Assembly: GCF_015832195.1 (NCBI RefSeq)
Contig: NC_052046.1
Span: 35,368,911 to 35,432,910, forward strand
Direction: 5' to 3'
Source: Motacilla alba alba
Taxonomy: Eukaryota > Chordata > Aves > Passeriformes > Motacillidae
Length of the DNA: 64,000 nucleotides
The stretch's first letter is position 1, and every line of letters begins with the position of its first letter. Under the pieces are notes generated by a model. It did not search any database, was not told where the DNA came from, and saw nothing but the letters and a program-made list of their open reading frames with translations. This document shows, one piece after another, positions 26,626 to 39,021 of the stretch. The translations under genes and the position numbers were made by a program.

Positions 26626-27645
26626 TCCTTACTAAACCTATTTGAGTTTCAAAAATACCAATATACTAACAAAGGTCTTGTAAAAATGTGAATTGATCCA
26701 AGCTTCTTGAGGCCTTAAAATATATGATAACAAAACAGAATACCATAAATTCCAGAGAAGTGTTTCCAGTCTTAAGCAAATGAGTTTCCCTCCCTCCTCC
26801 TAGTAACTGTAACTTTAGCCTCCAGCAGTCTCTCTGTTAGAATGGATGACACACCCCTAAGGAAGGCAGCACCTGATAAAAATGTGAGAAAAAACCCATA
26901 CAAACACCTTCAAATAAACAAGAGGTATAAGTTACTTACTGTTTAGATATCACTTACTTTCCCATGTTTTTGCATCCTGCTATCCTGAACAAATTCAGAG
27001 CAAACTTTTCCTGCCAATCCACAGTCCCACACTTAGGAAAGCTCTGGGACCAGAAGCATATCAGAAGGAAGAGAATACAATATTCAGCAACATAATGCTG
27101 TCTGCAAAAACGGAGTTTTAACACAGATTTGGCTGAGTTGAGCCTTGCAGGCACTGCTCCACATGAGGCCTGGTTCTGTGATAGGTGGTCCCAGCCACAG
27201 CACTCAGTGCCCTATGCTGTAGAGAAGCACTTCACCAAAAAATCACACACCACCACTCATCTGCTTCCTGCCCAAGCAGTGCAAAGGAAGGCCTTTTCTA
27301 ACCCTCATGCTCCTCTACAGTTGAAAGATATGTCTCTTTTCTAAACAAATCTTCCTGTCTCGCATTTGGTGCATTAGCGGCAAGGTACATCCCTCCAACT
27401 ACAAGAGAAAGAGTATTTCCCTCAGGACTGCAGGACTTACATTTTTCTCATACGGTGTCCAGCTTCCAAAAGTGTTTTCTTTCATGTTTCTAACCCCTAC
27501 TATCTTTAATACATTACGTTTCAGTAGCATACATAGAAAAGTTAAAAAAGATTTCCACAACTTCCTGAAACATTCAATTTCATTATCAACCTAATAAAAA
27601 GCTGTCAGCATCATCTTTTTATCATCAGCTGACAGATGTAATCTC
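26626..27645. other. Unannotated spacer
   Basis: AT-rich unique sequence between two LTRs. No recognisable coding region, RNA gene or repeat. Confidence 0.5.
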
Positions 27646-28368
27646 TGGTGTTGTAGTGTAAGATCTAGTGTTGGGCAAGATTTAATGTTCACATGAGGAT
27701 GTTCAATGTTTCTTAAATTGATAATATAAGGTTTGGTCCTGGTTCTCCCCCTCTCCTTGACTGGTTTGCTCCTCCATATAAAAGTGCTGTCAATCTGTTT
27801 TGTCTCGTCCCCGGTATCTATAAGTGTTATTATAGTTATCATTATAGTCACGCCTCCCTAGGTCCTTGTCCATCACCCTAAGATACTTCCCCTTATTCTA
27901 GAAAGTTCTCCATTCCCTGATGGGTGATTGGATCAGAGACCCAGACCCCTCCTTATAGTTTATCTGATTTGCTAGCCAGAGCCTCAATCAATGGTGTTAC
28001 TCCTCCCATGTATTCTCTTATTGGTTGTTTGCCTGTATCCGCCTCTTGTATCCACCTCCTTTATATACTGCTGTTTTTTCCCTGAGCTTGGTCTTTGTTT
28101 GACTGGCCTCCCTGGAGACAATAAACTCTGGACTTTGCCCTCAAACAGAGTCCCCTTTTTTTTCATCCTCCTTGCCTTCTCCACTCCTCGCCTCCACACT
28201 CCAGCCGAGGCGCTCCCCGGATGCCCCATGCGCATCTGGGTAGTGCCTCCTCACTGCTAGCTGTGTGTTGGACTGCTAGCCAAAGGGTGACCTCCTCCCT
28301 ACTTCAGGGGAGTAGAGATTCAGACGCAGCGCGGCACTCTGGGACCCGCCGCTATCAGGACAACTCCA
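27646..28368 (+). mobile_element. ERVK-like LTR
   Basis: A region with promoter layout on the plus strand: TTATATA box at 28061-28067 and polyadenylation signal AATAAA at 28120-28125, followed by a GC-richer U5-like segment. Proposed ends TGGTGTTG and CAACTCCA form an imperfect inverted repeat (7 of 8). The 6-bp flanks (AATCTC and AGATTG) do not match, so the boundaries are tentative. No primer-binding site or gag follows; another LTR starts four bases further on. Confidence 0.6.
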
Positions 28369-28372
28369 AGAT

Positions 28373-28970
28373 TGTGTTAGAAAGTCATTTTTCCAACCCA
28401 GCTGTCAAAGAAGGAGTCAGAAGTCTTTGCCTGTCATTCTCAAGGTTGTTTATTAATTGTTATCTAAATCATTTTCTGTCGGGCCTGCCATGATCTGTTC
28501 AGCAGGTCAGCCAAAGGCACACTGCCCTCCCACGAGGCTGGTGCTATCTTTTATACTAAAAACTACGTGTACTATTTACAATTCTGTTCCAATACCTATC
28601 GCCTATGTTAGACAGTCAGCTTCTATTCTAAACCAATCTAAAAGTGCCAACATCACCCAAATCATGGGGGCTAGGAAGAAGAATGAAGAAGGACAGGGCA
28701 CACCCTGATTCTTCCATCTTGGAGCTTCAGACCCCCATGTACAAAGTCCCAAACCCCCATGTACAAAATCCTAAAATTTTTCCCTTCACCCTGTGATCAC
28801 TACTATTGTGCTATCTAAACTTTTGTGACTCCTCATACAGAGTTGGTAATTTGCTCCATGGGCTAAGATCAAAACCCCACATGTCCTTGAGTGCATGCCA
28901 GGGTCCCAGAGCCCCCTGCCAGGGGCTCAGGCCATCCAGGGCACCCAGAGGGGTGTCCTGGGTTCTGACA
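28373..28970 (-). mobile_element. ERV LTR, minus strand
   Basis: On the minus strand it begins TGTCAGAACCC and ends CTAACACA, giving an imperfect inverted repeat. It carries a TATA-like AGTATAAAAG (plus coordinates about 28547-28557) and AATAAA (28449-28454). A repeated unit, ACCCCCATGTACAAA, occurs at 28731-28745 and 28752-28766, probably in U3. I recognise the sequence as a songbird LTR family but cannot name it. Flanks show no target duplication. Confidence 0.75.
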
Positions 28971-29988
28971 GTAATCCTGCTATTTTCACAATCATCTATG
29001 AAATTCATAGATTTAAGAGCATGAGATGCAAAAAATACCAAGGATTGACAAATTCTTTGATCTGCTACTTTCCCTCTCAGCCCCATATACACAAATCAGA
29101 GCATCTCTGATTAAAAAGGATGATTAGGAGTATCTCTGACAAGTTGCAATGAGCCCTTCAAACACTTTTTTTCAGCTGCCTCTTTCCTCTGTACGTTTTA
29201 CCTGAACGTTGAACCCCATTCCTAACTCAATTTTCAGTTTTGGGACTGACTCAGACCCTCAGAAATGTGATCAAATTTTGAGGTGAGTCTGACTTTAAGA
29301 AGTAGGCTGGACTACATACCCTTTCAAGATCTTTTCTACCCTAAATTAATCCTATGATTTTACAAGCCTATCTTTAGCCTCTTCTTATCTTTTCTTTGTT
29401 ACAGATGCCAAATGCTCCATTTAATTCAAGATCACCAGCTTGGAAGGAAACATTCACTACTTTCTCTCCAAACATAAACTGGAAATATCTGTTGAGTCTA
29501 AATGCCCCTAAAAAGCCAACCAATTAATTAAATAAATAAATAAACAACCCAAACATTTGTAATTTTACTATCTGCCTCTAACAATTACCTATATCTAACC
29601 TGGTCTTTTGCTGGAATAGTTTTAAGGAAATAAAACAACCTTACCACTTTTAGGAACTCTGAAGAAGTTTCTGGCTATTTGAGATGTCACCCACGTTGAA
29701 ACCAAATGTAATGGACACAGTTCTTCTTATATACTACAAATATATATGTAAAGTGTAAGTTGTTCTCAGATTAATAGGATGACACGTAAGAGCTATCCAT
29801 GCACACTTCATTCTTTATCACAGATAATAGTATCCTTGATATAGGCAGCGACACCGTATTTTTCTTTTCTGCCTATTCTTACTAATTCACTATATTTTAA
29901 CTAATGCTTTTAAATGCCCCATCAATAAGAGCCAACAAACAACCTTTCAGCAAAGTCAACCATTATGTATTTTCTTAAAAAGCAGTAT
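28971..29988. other. Unannotated spacer with a CR1 tail
   Basis: AT-rich sequence between LTRs. Apart from the short CR1 end at 29270-29362, nothing recognisable is present. Confidence 0.5.
29270..29362 (+). mobile_element. CR1 LINE, 3' end only
   Basis: TAGGCTGGACTACATACCCT, then TTTCAAGATCTTTTCTACCC and a tail CCTATGATTTTA match the last bases of CR1. This is a very short 5'-truncated copy. Confidence 0.7.
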
Positions 29989-30542
29989 TAATGCCGCTCG
30001 CTGGGCTACGGGGTGTTCCCAGGTAGCTGCATTAAAGCCGGATAGCTCAGCTCTGATAAGAGCTGCCCGCCCGAGCTCTAGCAGCGCCTCCAGCCTGCGC
30101 CTTTAGCAAGCCTTTTAGCGATACTCAGCTTTTGTGATTTCCAGCTCATTAGTGATTTCAGCTCTTGGGCTTGCTAGGCTTGGCTGGGGCATGCAGCAGG
30201 CATTCAGTAGACGCAGGAAGAGAAGAGAGGAGAGAGGCTGTGTGAAATATTCTGCAGCAATGTCTTTTATTATCTTCTTTTCTGCAAAGGGGTTCAGTGA
30301 CAGCTCTTCTCTGATGAGCTGGGCAGAAACAGGGGTTTATATAGGGCAAAAGGGGATTGAGAATTTGTCCAATGGTAAGGGTTAAAGGAAAGTGACCTAT
30401 AGCCTTACAGAGAGATAAGCAAGGGTCCAAGAGCAGGAGAGAGGGGCTCCTGAGGTCCAGTCATCATGACTCAGCATTTTGCCTATCTTAGGCCTCCGAA
30501 TGCCAAGCCCTGCCAAGATTTGCAGGGCCTGCGCCTGCTACA
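29989..30542 (-). mobile_element. Solo LTR, ERVK-like, with perfect 6-bp target duplication
   Basis: Flanked by CAGTAT at 29983-29988 and CAGTAT at 30543-30548, a perfect 6-bp duplication. On the minus strand the LTR starts TGTAGCAGGC and ends GGCATTA, so the 3' terminus is TA and not the usual CA. A TATA box (CTATATAAAC on minus, about 30336-30344) and AATAAA (30266-30271) give its direction. The U5 part (29989 to about 30130) is GC-rich compared with its surroundings. No retroviral body is attached, so it is a solo LTR. Confidence 0.85.
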
Positions 30543-30761
30543 CAGTATCACTATCATTACTTTAGCCAATATACAATTCTCCTTATATTTCTTATATAAA
30601 CACATCTGCAAAATCTTTTTGATTATTATACTATGATATCATAGCTATCAGTTATCCTCACTGACTTTGTCAAGAACCACTTTGGTCATGCAAGGACTGA
30701 ATTCCTTACTGGTGTGTTGGAGGTTCTTAGCTCACAAAAACCACCTTTGTATGTCACAGAG

Positions 30762-31216
30762 GTGTGGTTATTATTGCTTATAGTTTTTAAGCCTTGGTTG
30801 TGTTGAATGGTGGTTATTAGGGAGTATAGAAACTAAGTGGGTAGGGTGAGTTTTCGTGTATACATGATGACAATGGCTATTCAGCCTAAGCAGAAGACAA
30901 GATGATAAGGCTAGGATTTTTCAGATTTGTGTTTATTTTAGTTATATTTTTCCCTCTAGGGCTATAGCAGTTGGTAGTGTTAAGTGAGTGGGATGTTAGG
31001 AAGAGAATAGTGATTGGGGGAAATTTCATTAACCAGAGGTTAAGGATAAGCCTTGAAGCACTTCTGGGAATCATAAGTGGAATGGTACTAGTCCTAGTTT
31101 TATTGTGATTGCTGTTGTCATGAGGAAGCATGATGTGGCAAGGGTTACTTGGATAATGCCTCATTGTCCAGTAGATTATGCATTAGTCATGGTCAAGAAG
31201 AGGACTAGTGCCCAGT
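30762..31216 (-). pseudogene. NUMT segment: mitochondrial ND2 fragment
   Basis: Read on the minus strand, this encodes recognisable ND2 (NADH dehydrogenase subunit 2) pieces, including MKFPPITILFLTSHSL and SLIILSSA with following sequence equivalent to the SISHLGW region, in the order expected. Internal stops under the nuclear code and frameshifts show it is a dead nuclear copy. It covers roughly the middle half of ND2. It is joined at about 31217 to a different mitochondrial region in opposite orientation. Confidence 0.88.
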
Positions 31217-31690
31217 TAATATGGCTTACTGGACAACAAGCAACATCACCCACCCTAATAACCCTACTCACACTGGTATTCTCTGCCTGCAAAGTAGATA
31301 CAGGCCTAGCAATACTAACTGCCTCTACACCAACCCATGGTTCTGACTGCTTACATAACCTAGACCTCCTACAATGGTAAAAGCCAATGATTACATTCGT
31401 CCCCCTGCTCAAAATTCCTTTGAGCTAAGACCACCACCCAATCACCACCCTCAGCCTATAATGGCTACTCCTAGCATACCACCCCCCCCCCCCCAAAATA
31501 CCAGCACTGACTAAATCATATCCCCTCTATTAATATTATCCTGCCAACTACTATCTCACATAATCACAGCAAGGCAAAACCACCTGCAGTACCAACCACC
31601 AACACAAAAACAATATTCATTACAACCTTAATTAGAGTCCAACCATTCATTATCTAAGTCTTCTTGGACACAAAACTAAATTTACTCTTT
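31217..31690 (+). pseudogene. NUMT segment: mitochondrial ND4L end and ND4 start
   Basis: The plus-strand frame ending at 31380 gives [19 protein letters not shown], the C-terminus of ND4L. The mitochondrial ND4L/ND4 overlap is kept as ATGGTAA at 31374-31380. Downstream, CAAAACCACC and CAACCATTCATTATC belong to the first part of ND4, though the part just after the start is diverged. A 13-base C-run at 31482-31494 interrupts it. The copy is non-functional in the nucleus. The right edge fades at about 31680-31700. Confidence 0.88.
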
Positions 31691-34600
31691 GACCAGCAGA
31701 GCCAGACCAAAGAGTATTCCCATGAGATAGAACAGCACAAGCAAAGACATAAGAAAACAGGACCTATTTATCCATTCTGCAGATCTTCTTTAAAAACTCC
31801 ACCTTCCCACATTGATTATATTCTCATTCTCTGGATAAACACTACCCAGTCCCTGCATGCCCAGCCTGAAGACCCAGAGAGCTGCGGCCAGAGCAAGCAT
31901 CTTTCCACCATGAACAGGAAAGAGGAGACCAGGTTAGGAAACATGGGGACAGACCCTGAATTAAAAACTAGCAGCTTCTGCTGCCATCAGTGGGACAGAA
32001 ATGGGGACTGTGATGTAGGTATTCACCAGTATATTCTTGACATCCAAAATACAAAACCAGCAGCAATTAACTGTTAAGGCAGCACAGATCGCTCTTCCTC
32101 TTTTCTTCCACTGTAGATCAAGCAGACATCAGGACCATGCCTGGCCCAGGTAACCAACAGCCATAGGCAGCTGCCTCTCCCAGTTTTAGCTAAAGCCAGT
32201 TCTGTACAATGGCCAAATTTAGAAACTTTCTCTGCACTTTCTTAATAAAATATAAGCAAATATATTAGAAGTACAAAAAAACTCCAGATATAGCACCTTA
32301 AGTTCACATATAAAAACCAAATTAAAAGACAAGTTAGGAAAAAACTGCTTCAAGTGACCTTCATTTATCACACTGCTGTTTTTTTTTTATACTCAGTATA
32401 TACTCTTTACTATAGACTATGTGAAACTGTTTAGCACATTAATGCACTGCTGCTTTATAAACAAAGAAGCAAATTAGTTTTAATAGGCTAAACAATTAAC
32501 CTTGAAGAACATTTCATATGTAAGCCTAAATAAATTATTGTCTGCTCTTAGTTTTTGATGAAAATATGTACAAAATGTCATTTTTCTGACATAAAACATA
32601 ATGAACATAAATGTTCACTCCAAATCAAATATTGACTCTTGCTGTTGAACTTTACTGTGTCTGAAAGCAGAAATTAAATATGTATAAATACAGGAAATTA
32701 TATACATATGAAGCATTGTAAGTATAAGAAATTTTGTTTGAATTAAGTTCTAATCCTTAGAGAGAAACGAGAGAAAGTTGTTACAGCTAACACCAGCTGC
32801 CTCTTCCTAATCTTTAAGGTGCTATTCTATTCATTGCTGAATTCTGGCCTCTGTTTTGAAAATTTTCTTTAGAGAAATGTGAACTTCGCATTCTGTGTGG
32901 AAGTGAACTGTAAACAGATATTGCTAAAAATGGATCAATGTGGTGATACTTTAATAGGATTGCACACAATTTCAAATTTCCCCAAATTTTAATTTTATTA
33001 ATGTAATTACAAGAAGTCCAAATTCTACCTTCATAATTGCAACATGTGGAGCAAAAGACAGGATGTTGTACAGACTTTACTCTTTATCAGAAGCATAACC
33101 CCATATGCTCTAAAATGTTTTATTCCTATATTTACCTTCCAGCCTCTAGCAGTTAAAATCTCCAGACCTTTTTATCCTCTTCTGACCTGTTAAAAATTGC
33201 TGTCTGCCATTCTGAGATCATCAGTCTTGCAGTCACCATGACTGTTTCATGACAACAGTTTTTAGTACATATTACATTATTCTCACAGTAATAAATTTTG
33301 CAAAAGTAGTTAATACTTTTAATTTCGGTTGTCTTCCATTATATATAGATGCCCATTTTTTGTGAGCTCTTTAGGACAAGAATTAAAACCAACCTCATTA
33401 CACCTATGTTATGAACTCAGAACGCAAGACCACTTAAAATAAATAATCCAGAAGCAACTTACTCATGGGGCCATGGCTACAAAAGTTTGACTTAACAGGA
33501 TCGAGAACTCTTGCTTATTCTGTCTTTACTCAGTATTTTCTCCTATTTCATGAGCCTCTTATTCCATCAGAATAAGAGGCTTCTTCTTTCCACAGAAGAA
33601 ACAAATGCAGACGTCCTGGTGCTGACTTAACATGTAGTTGTCATTTTCTCATTGGGAAAAAACTTATTATCTAAAAGAAAAATACATGAAGGATTTTAAA
33701 ATAAAACACATAGCTGATTTTTGTCATCCTCCTCAGTAGATTCTCCAATGAATCTTCAATCTGTGCTTCCTTTTAAACTCCATTAATTGAAATTTTTTAC
33801 AGTTAAACACATCCCTTCATTTTTTATTGGAAGTGAAGTTCCATATCAACTATAATCAAATATGAAGCTTTAAGACTGAGAAATTTGTTGTGCATCCCTA
33901 AACTTTGGACAAATACAGACCTTGTTTTTGCTTTGAACTATTAAGTAAACTTGTGGGCCCAAACACAATTTCTAGTTATTTTTAAATACGCAAACACACA
34001 TAAATACAGAGTTAACTCATGTCATCCTAGGCCAGAATAAAAAGATGAATATCCTCTCTTCATAGGGAATAGTTTGAAAATCAGATTTTTCAGGAAATTT
34101 CGCTAGAAAACATAATGAACTTTGAACTGATTCACAGAGAGAACCTCTTCTATCCGTATTGACTCTAGGAAGAGTCTGAGGAAACAAACCCCTTCTGGAT
34201 TTCCAGAGTTCAGAGCAGAACATTCAGGACTGGAAGGAATACAGAGCTAGCATCTTCCTAGTTCCTCTTGAACCAGGAAAGAGAACTTGTTGCACAGGGG
34301 GAAGCCAGTTGCTAGTGCACAAAAGCCCATCTGCCTCTTTGAATCTGTATCTGCTGTTCCTGATGTCCTCCAAGAATCAACAGACCAATTTATATCTATG
34401 GGCTTGATAAAGATGTAGATAGGCTGAGAATACTGAGATTGGGATTTCTTTGAGCAGAGGAAGTTTATAAACCAGGTTATTGTGTTTCACAGATTTTTTC
34501 CTTGTATGCAGCTCAAAGAAGAGGAATCTGTTGCAACCCTGCAAAACATTTGCTCTAGCAAGAGCCATGCATTTTAGCTTTGAATATTTCCCAGTGCACT

Positions 34601-37600
34601 CCCCAGTGCGTAAACCAGGATGGTGGCTGTCGTAGCTACAGCACCTCCAATTTCAACCCACATCACCAACAACATGAATCCATTTGCCAAGGGAGGCCTC
34701 TTGATGTGTCCTCTCCATTCATCAAGACCCTGAAATTTTCCTGGGGGAAGCTCAACCTGACAACTCTTTTTATTCTAATACAGCTGTAAGCCTTCAGACC
34801 CCTTTGCAGAGGCTGCATTGCAGCAGTGCCTTCTCATAAGCTTGCCATATGCCATGGATGGGTGTGTTGAATGAGGATTGTGGGTTTTCACTAACATGCC
34901 ATGCTTGCAGTGCTGAGGAACCCAAAAAGGCAGTTTACCCACCTACTCACACCAGTGCTGTCACACCACTTATTTCTTCTGACCTGAAATTCCAACTTTC
35001 TATTCACTGCAACTTGTTTCACACAAATACAACACCTATCCACCAGCCTCTTCCAGATCTTGCACTCTGGAGCCAAAACGCCACTTTCAGAATAATAAAA
35101 AGTAGAGAAAAATCATCTAGAACTCTGTCCTGCCTGCTGCATCTACCATGAGAAGGCCAATATGTCACTGAGAATTATCACAGCCAATTAGCAGTAAATA
35201 ACAAAATAAAAAATATCATCAGGAGAAAGCTGCTATCATAAAAAAAAAGTTTTTCAATGCAGTGAGAAAGAATGAATGATAATTTAAAAAATATTCATTC
35301 AAAAAAATCATTTGGACACAAAGTAGTGTGTCCTGTCTAGTTAGTCCCATGTCATGTGGGTTAAGCAGATGTTTGTAGAGGTCCTGACTGATGTCACCTT
35401 TCAAGTACACCAAAACTCAAAACCACTGACTTAGGAGGAATCCTTTCCAGAAAGGGCAAGGTATGTGACAATATGCAAAATACCATGTTCAACAACAGCA
35501 TCTTTCAGCCACTGCTTTAACAAAAAAAAATCTGTGGCTTCTCTACTTTCATATTTCAGCTCAAGACTTTCACAAATTTAATTATCTCCTTTTCTTGTGG
35601 GATCATGTTATTTGGGGAAAGAGGGTCCTGTGAAATGTTTAATAAGAAGCCTGGTTCTTGGAAGAAATTTTCCTTTTGCTCTTGAAGACCTGAAGTAAAG
35701 CTATTTCACAGCAGAATACAAAGCAAATGCATGAAAAACAAAGGTTATTTAGCTATCAAAGATCAAAGCCCAGAGTCTGACACAGATATTTCAAATTCCT
35801 TTGCCAGATTGAATATTGAAAATCCATTTTTCAAATTAGAAAACATGTGTGTAGTTACAGAATCACTGAATAAACAACCTTCACTTTGAAAAAATGGAAG
35901 AAAATGCCATATATCAAGTGAAAGAATCTAGGTGAGGAGTGTGGGGCAAGAGGCTTTGGGAACATCAAATTACAGCTTCTGGCTGGAGCAGAACCATAAA
36001 GGCACATGCACGTGCTCCAACAACAACTATTCAAGCCAGCTGGGAGTAGATAAAAGAAGAAAAAAATACTGGTTCCTAAATGTTTTGTTTTGTTTTGAGG
36101 AAAATACTGACATGCTACTTGAATATTACCTTGCTAATATGTCAGTAATTCGTCTTTACAACAGCTCCATATTATTATTCTAATTTAAATGAAAACGAAA
36201 TAGATATAGATGACAGTAAATTATCTGTGAAAATGAGATAAGGCCAGTGACAAAACCAGCATTAAATTTCCTACTAGCTCTAGCTTCAATATCTTTGGCA
36301 TATCAGACAAAAACCTATTCAAACATTTGCCTCTTTCATTAGTTCACTTAGGTATGATTTAAATACTCTACCTTGAAATCAAACTTTAGAGTTTATACTG
36401 TCTATACCGTCTTTGAAAAACACTCAACCATAAACAATAATTTCCAAAAAATTACAGTCACTGTCAAATTTGAAACAGTAAGAACAGTCTGCCCTTGAAG
36501 GGGAGTAAAAAGTCTTTAGTAGCACTGCAGCTTTTTTTTTTTTTTTAATAATATAAAAATTACATGGCTCAGGAGTAATTAGAAGATTAAATTTTCATAC
36601 CAAGGTTTTGTCACCACCAAAGTGCTTTAAATTAAATGTGTTACCATAAGTTTCCACAAAGGAGTTCCTGCCCTGTAATCAAGGGCATCCAAGTTTTATC
36701 CAAGCAGCATGTAACAGTAATGTTGCAACTTGGAGGGCTAAAAGTAAACCGAGAATGAACACTTCACCCAGTCAGAATCTCACTCCATCAGAATTTCTGC
36801 ATTTTTAAATCCTGTAGGGTGTATAAATGCCACACGCTCATCCCCTTCCCAAGGCATAGGCAGAAGGAATTCCAAATTTGTCTATCATCATTTTCTACAT
36901 AAACAAGTGAAAACTCTCTGAACAAACTTCAATTTGGAAAGCTATCCGGCTACGGAATATTTGCAGATGTAAACAGTAGTGCAACCAACTCATGCAGTTG
37001 GGTAACAGCACAGGAGTGTGCCCATTGCAAGTTCCATGGTACCTGAGTAACCTTCTCCATCCCACTTAACTCAATACAATCCAGGAAGGGAAGGCAGGAG
37101 GAAGGGAGGACATGGCTGTTTAAGGGGGTTGAGGTGTTGGAGTGACACTTCCAAGGAGAACAGCTACAAAAACAGCAGGAGAGAGCAGGGAGCTGGTGCT
37201 GGAAGGATCCCTCCTGTTCCCAGCAGATGACCAGGAAAAGGCACAAGGGAGAAGAATAGCAACCACATGCACCTCAGCAGTGAACATCCTTGACCTTTCT
37301 GGCTACAAAAGGGTTCAAAGAGCCCCTTCTTTGGAGCCATAGTGGCATCTGTTGGCATGCACTCTGCCATGCTCCTAATGTACACATAAGCTGTATGTGC
37401 CACAGCTATGTGCCATGTTCAGAGCCCAATGCTAAGAGCCTTTGATTGTCACAATGCCACATTTGTCAATCTCTATATATGTGGCTTTAGTAATTCTCTC
37501 CCTCCAAAGCAAGACTTCCTTCCCCATGTGCCTTGTTCAATTAATATGAATCAGAAGGTTTTGGGTTTTTACTGTGTGTTTTTAACTGCAAGTAACCATC

Positions 37601-39021
37601 ACACATGGATGTGTTGAGACTTAAGCCTCCATATTAACTTCTGTATCAACACACTTGTTTTTTATTCAGTTGGGTATGTAACAAAGAATAGAACAGCAAG
37701 TGTTCTTAATCTCTTAATCATAAGCAAGCCAGGGCTAATGAGAAGGGATTTTTCTCCACAGACTTGATCTGCTGAAGGTACATTCTTTGAAAAGCAATCA
37801 TTCCACACTTGCAGCTATTCTGCTCAACCTGTCCAAAAGCTACATGACTATAGTTGGTGCAGCAAAGAGCCCAACTTGAGAGCCCTCCTGAGAGGCAGGA
37901 TATGTTTATTTGGGCTCAAGAAACTATGATTTTTGATTACCTCATCTTGTTGGCTGAACAGTTTGGTGTCTGCCCAGGCTGAAATATATGGGAACTTTCT
38001 GCAAGAGGCATCTTTATCAACTAATGGAACTAGTGAACTGAAGAACAGGTCACCAAAAAATAAGAGAGAGCTGTTTGTTTTCATGTGTAAAGATTGGTAC
38101 TTCCTGCAAAATTAGACTGAAATATCCCAAAATTACTATAGTTTCAATTTCTTGCTGCTGCAGCAGATTTTATCTCATTCTCAAAAAAAAAATCTTTAAT
38201 AATTCATCAAAACACTACAAAGGAATTAGAGAACTCTAAACAACTACATGCTCCTGAAGCATGAGCCCCCTGCTTCCCTTTGGAATCTCAGACTTATCCT
38301 AGTTCAGTCCTTGAGAGAACCAGATATATAATATAATGTGAAGTAAATAGAGGAGAGTTCGTTTCCACTATATTAATGAAGAGTTTGCTGTGATTTTTGT
38401 TACATTTTTGGAAAATTCTGGGTTTTTTTTTTTTTCAAATTGTACTTTTAAGTTTTGGAAGAGTAACATCAGGAGATATTCTTTCAAGTTTCTATCTTGA
38501 ATCACATATACTGTCCTGGGGCATGAGGCTATTCAGAACACTGAGGATTTTGGGCTACATTTACTAGAGCAACATTGGTTCAGCCTTGTATCACTTTCTT
38601 CTAGGCATGGTGCTATCTAAGTATCCACTAGGTCAGTTCTTTGGTAGAGGTGATGGGAAAAAGAAAACTTTTCATTACTGCATTGAAATGGATTTTCAAA
38701 AATCACTGAGCTTGAAGACTCACCTGAGCTCAAACCTGTCTCCTTACAATTTACAGAGGAAAACTGAAATAAATACACAGTCTGCAAAGCTTTAAGTGGA
38801 GTGTGTTGTTTTCTGTTTTACAGAAACTGAATGTAGTTCAAAGTTAATGGCTGAATGACATAGCCTCCTTTTCGGCTCTTGATACATTTGAAATTATTTT
38901 CATTTCTAGAGACAACTTCATATGTGAAAATCAGTCATTTTGCCTTATTTTTATTTCCACATTTTCTAAAAAGAATTTTAAAAATTCAGCAGCATTTATG
39001 CAAAGTCTTACTCTTCACTTT
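31691..39021. other. AT-rich sequence without recognisable genes
   Basis: Long region with no recognised transposon or gene. Open frames are at most about 100 codons, apart from the tail of one 138-codon frame that starts inside the NUMT. It contains T-runs at 36532-36546 and about 38422-38434. Old, highly diverged repeats may exist but cannot be seen by eye. Confidence 0.5.

Noticed and set aside
28373..28970. Insertion of this LTR into the neighbouring LTR at 27646-28368
   Set aside because: The sequence to its right does not continue the U5 of the first LTR, and no target duplication was seen.
31664..32077. 137-codon open frame on the plus strand
   Set aside because: It starts in the fading ND4 end of the NUMT and continues into unique DNA. 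No domain, promoter or splice signal was recognised.
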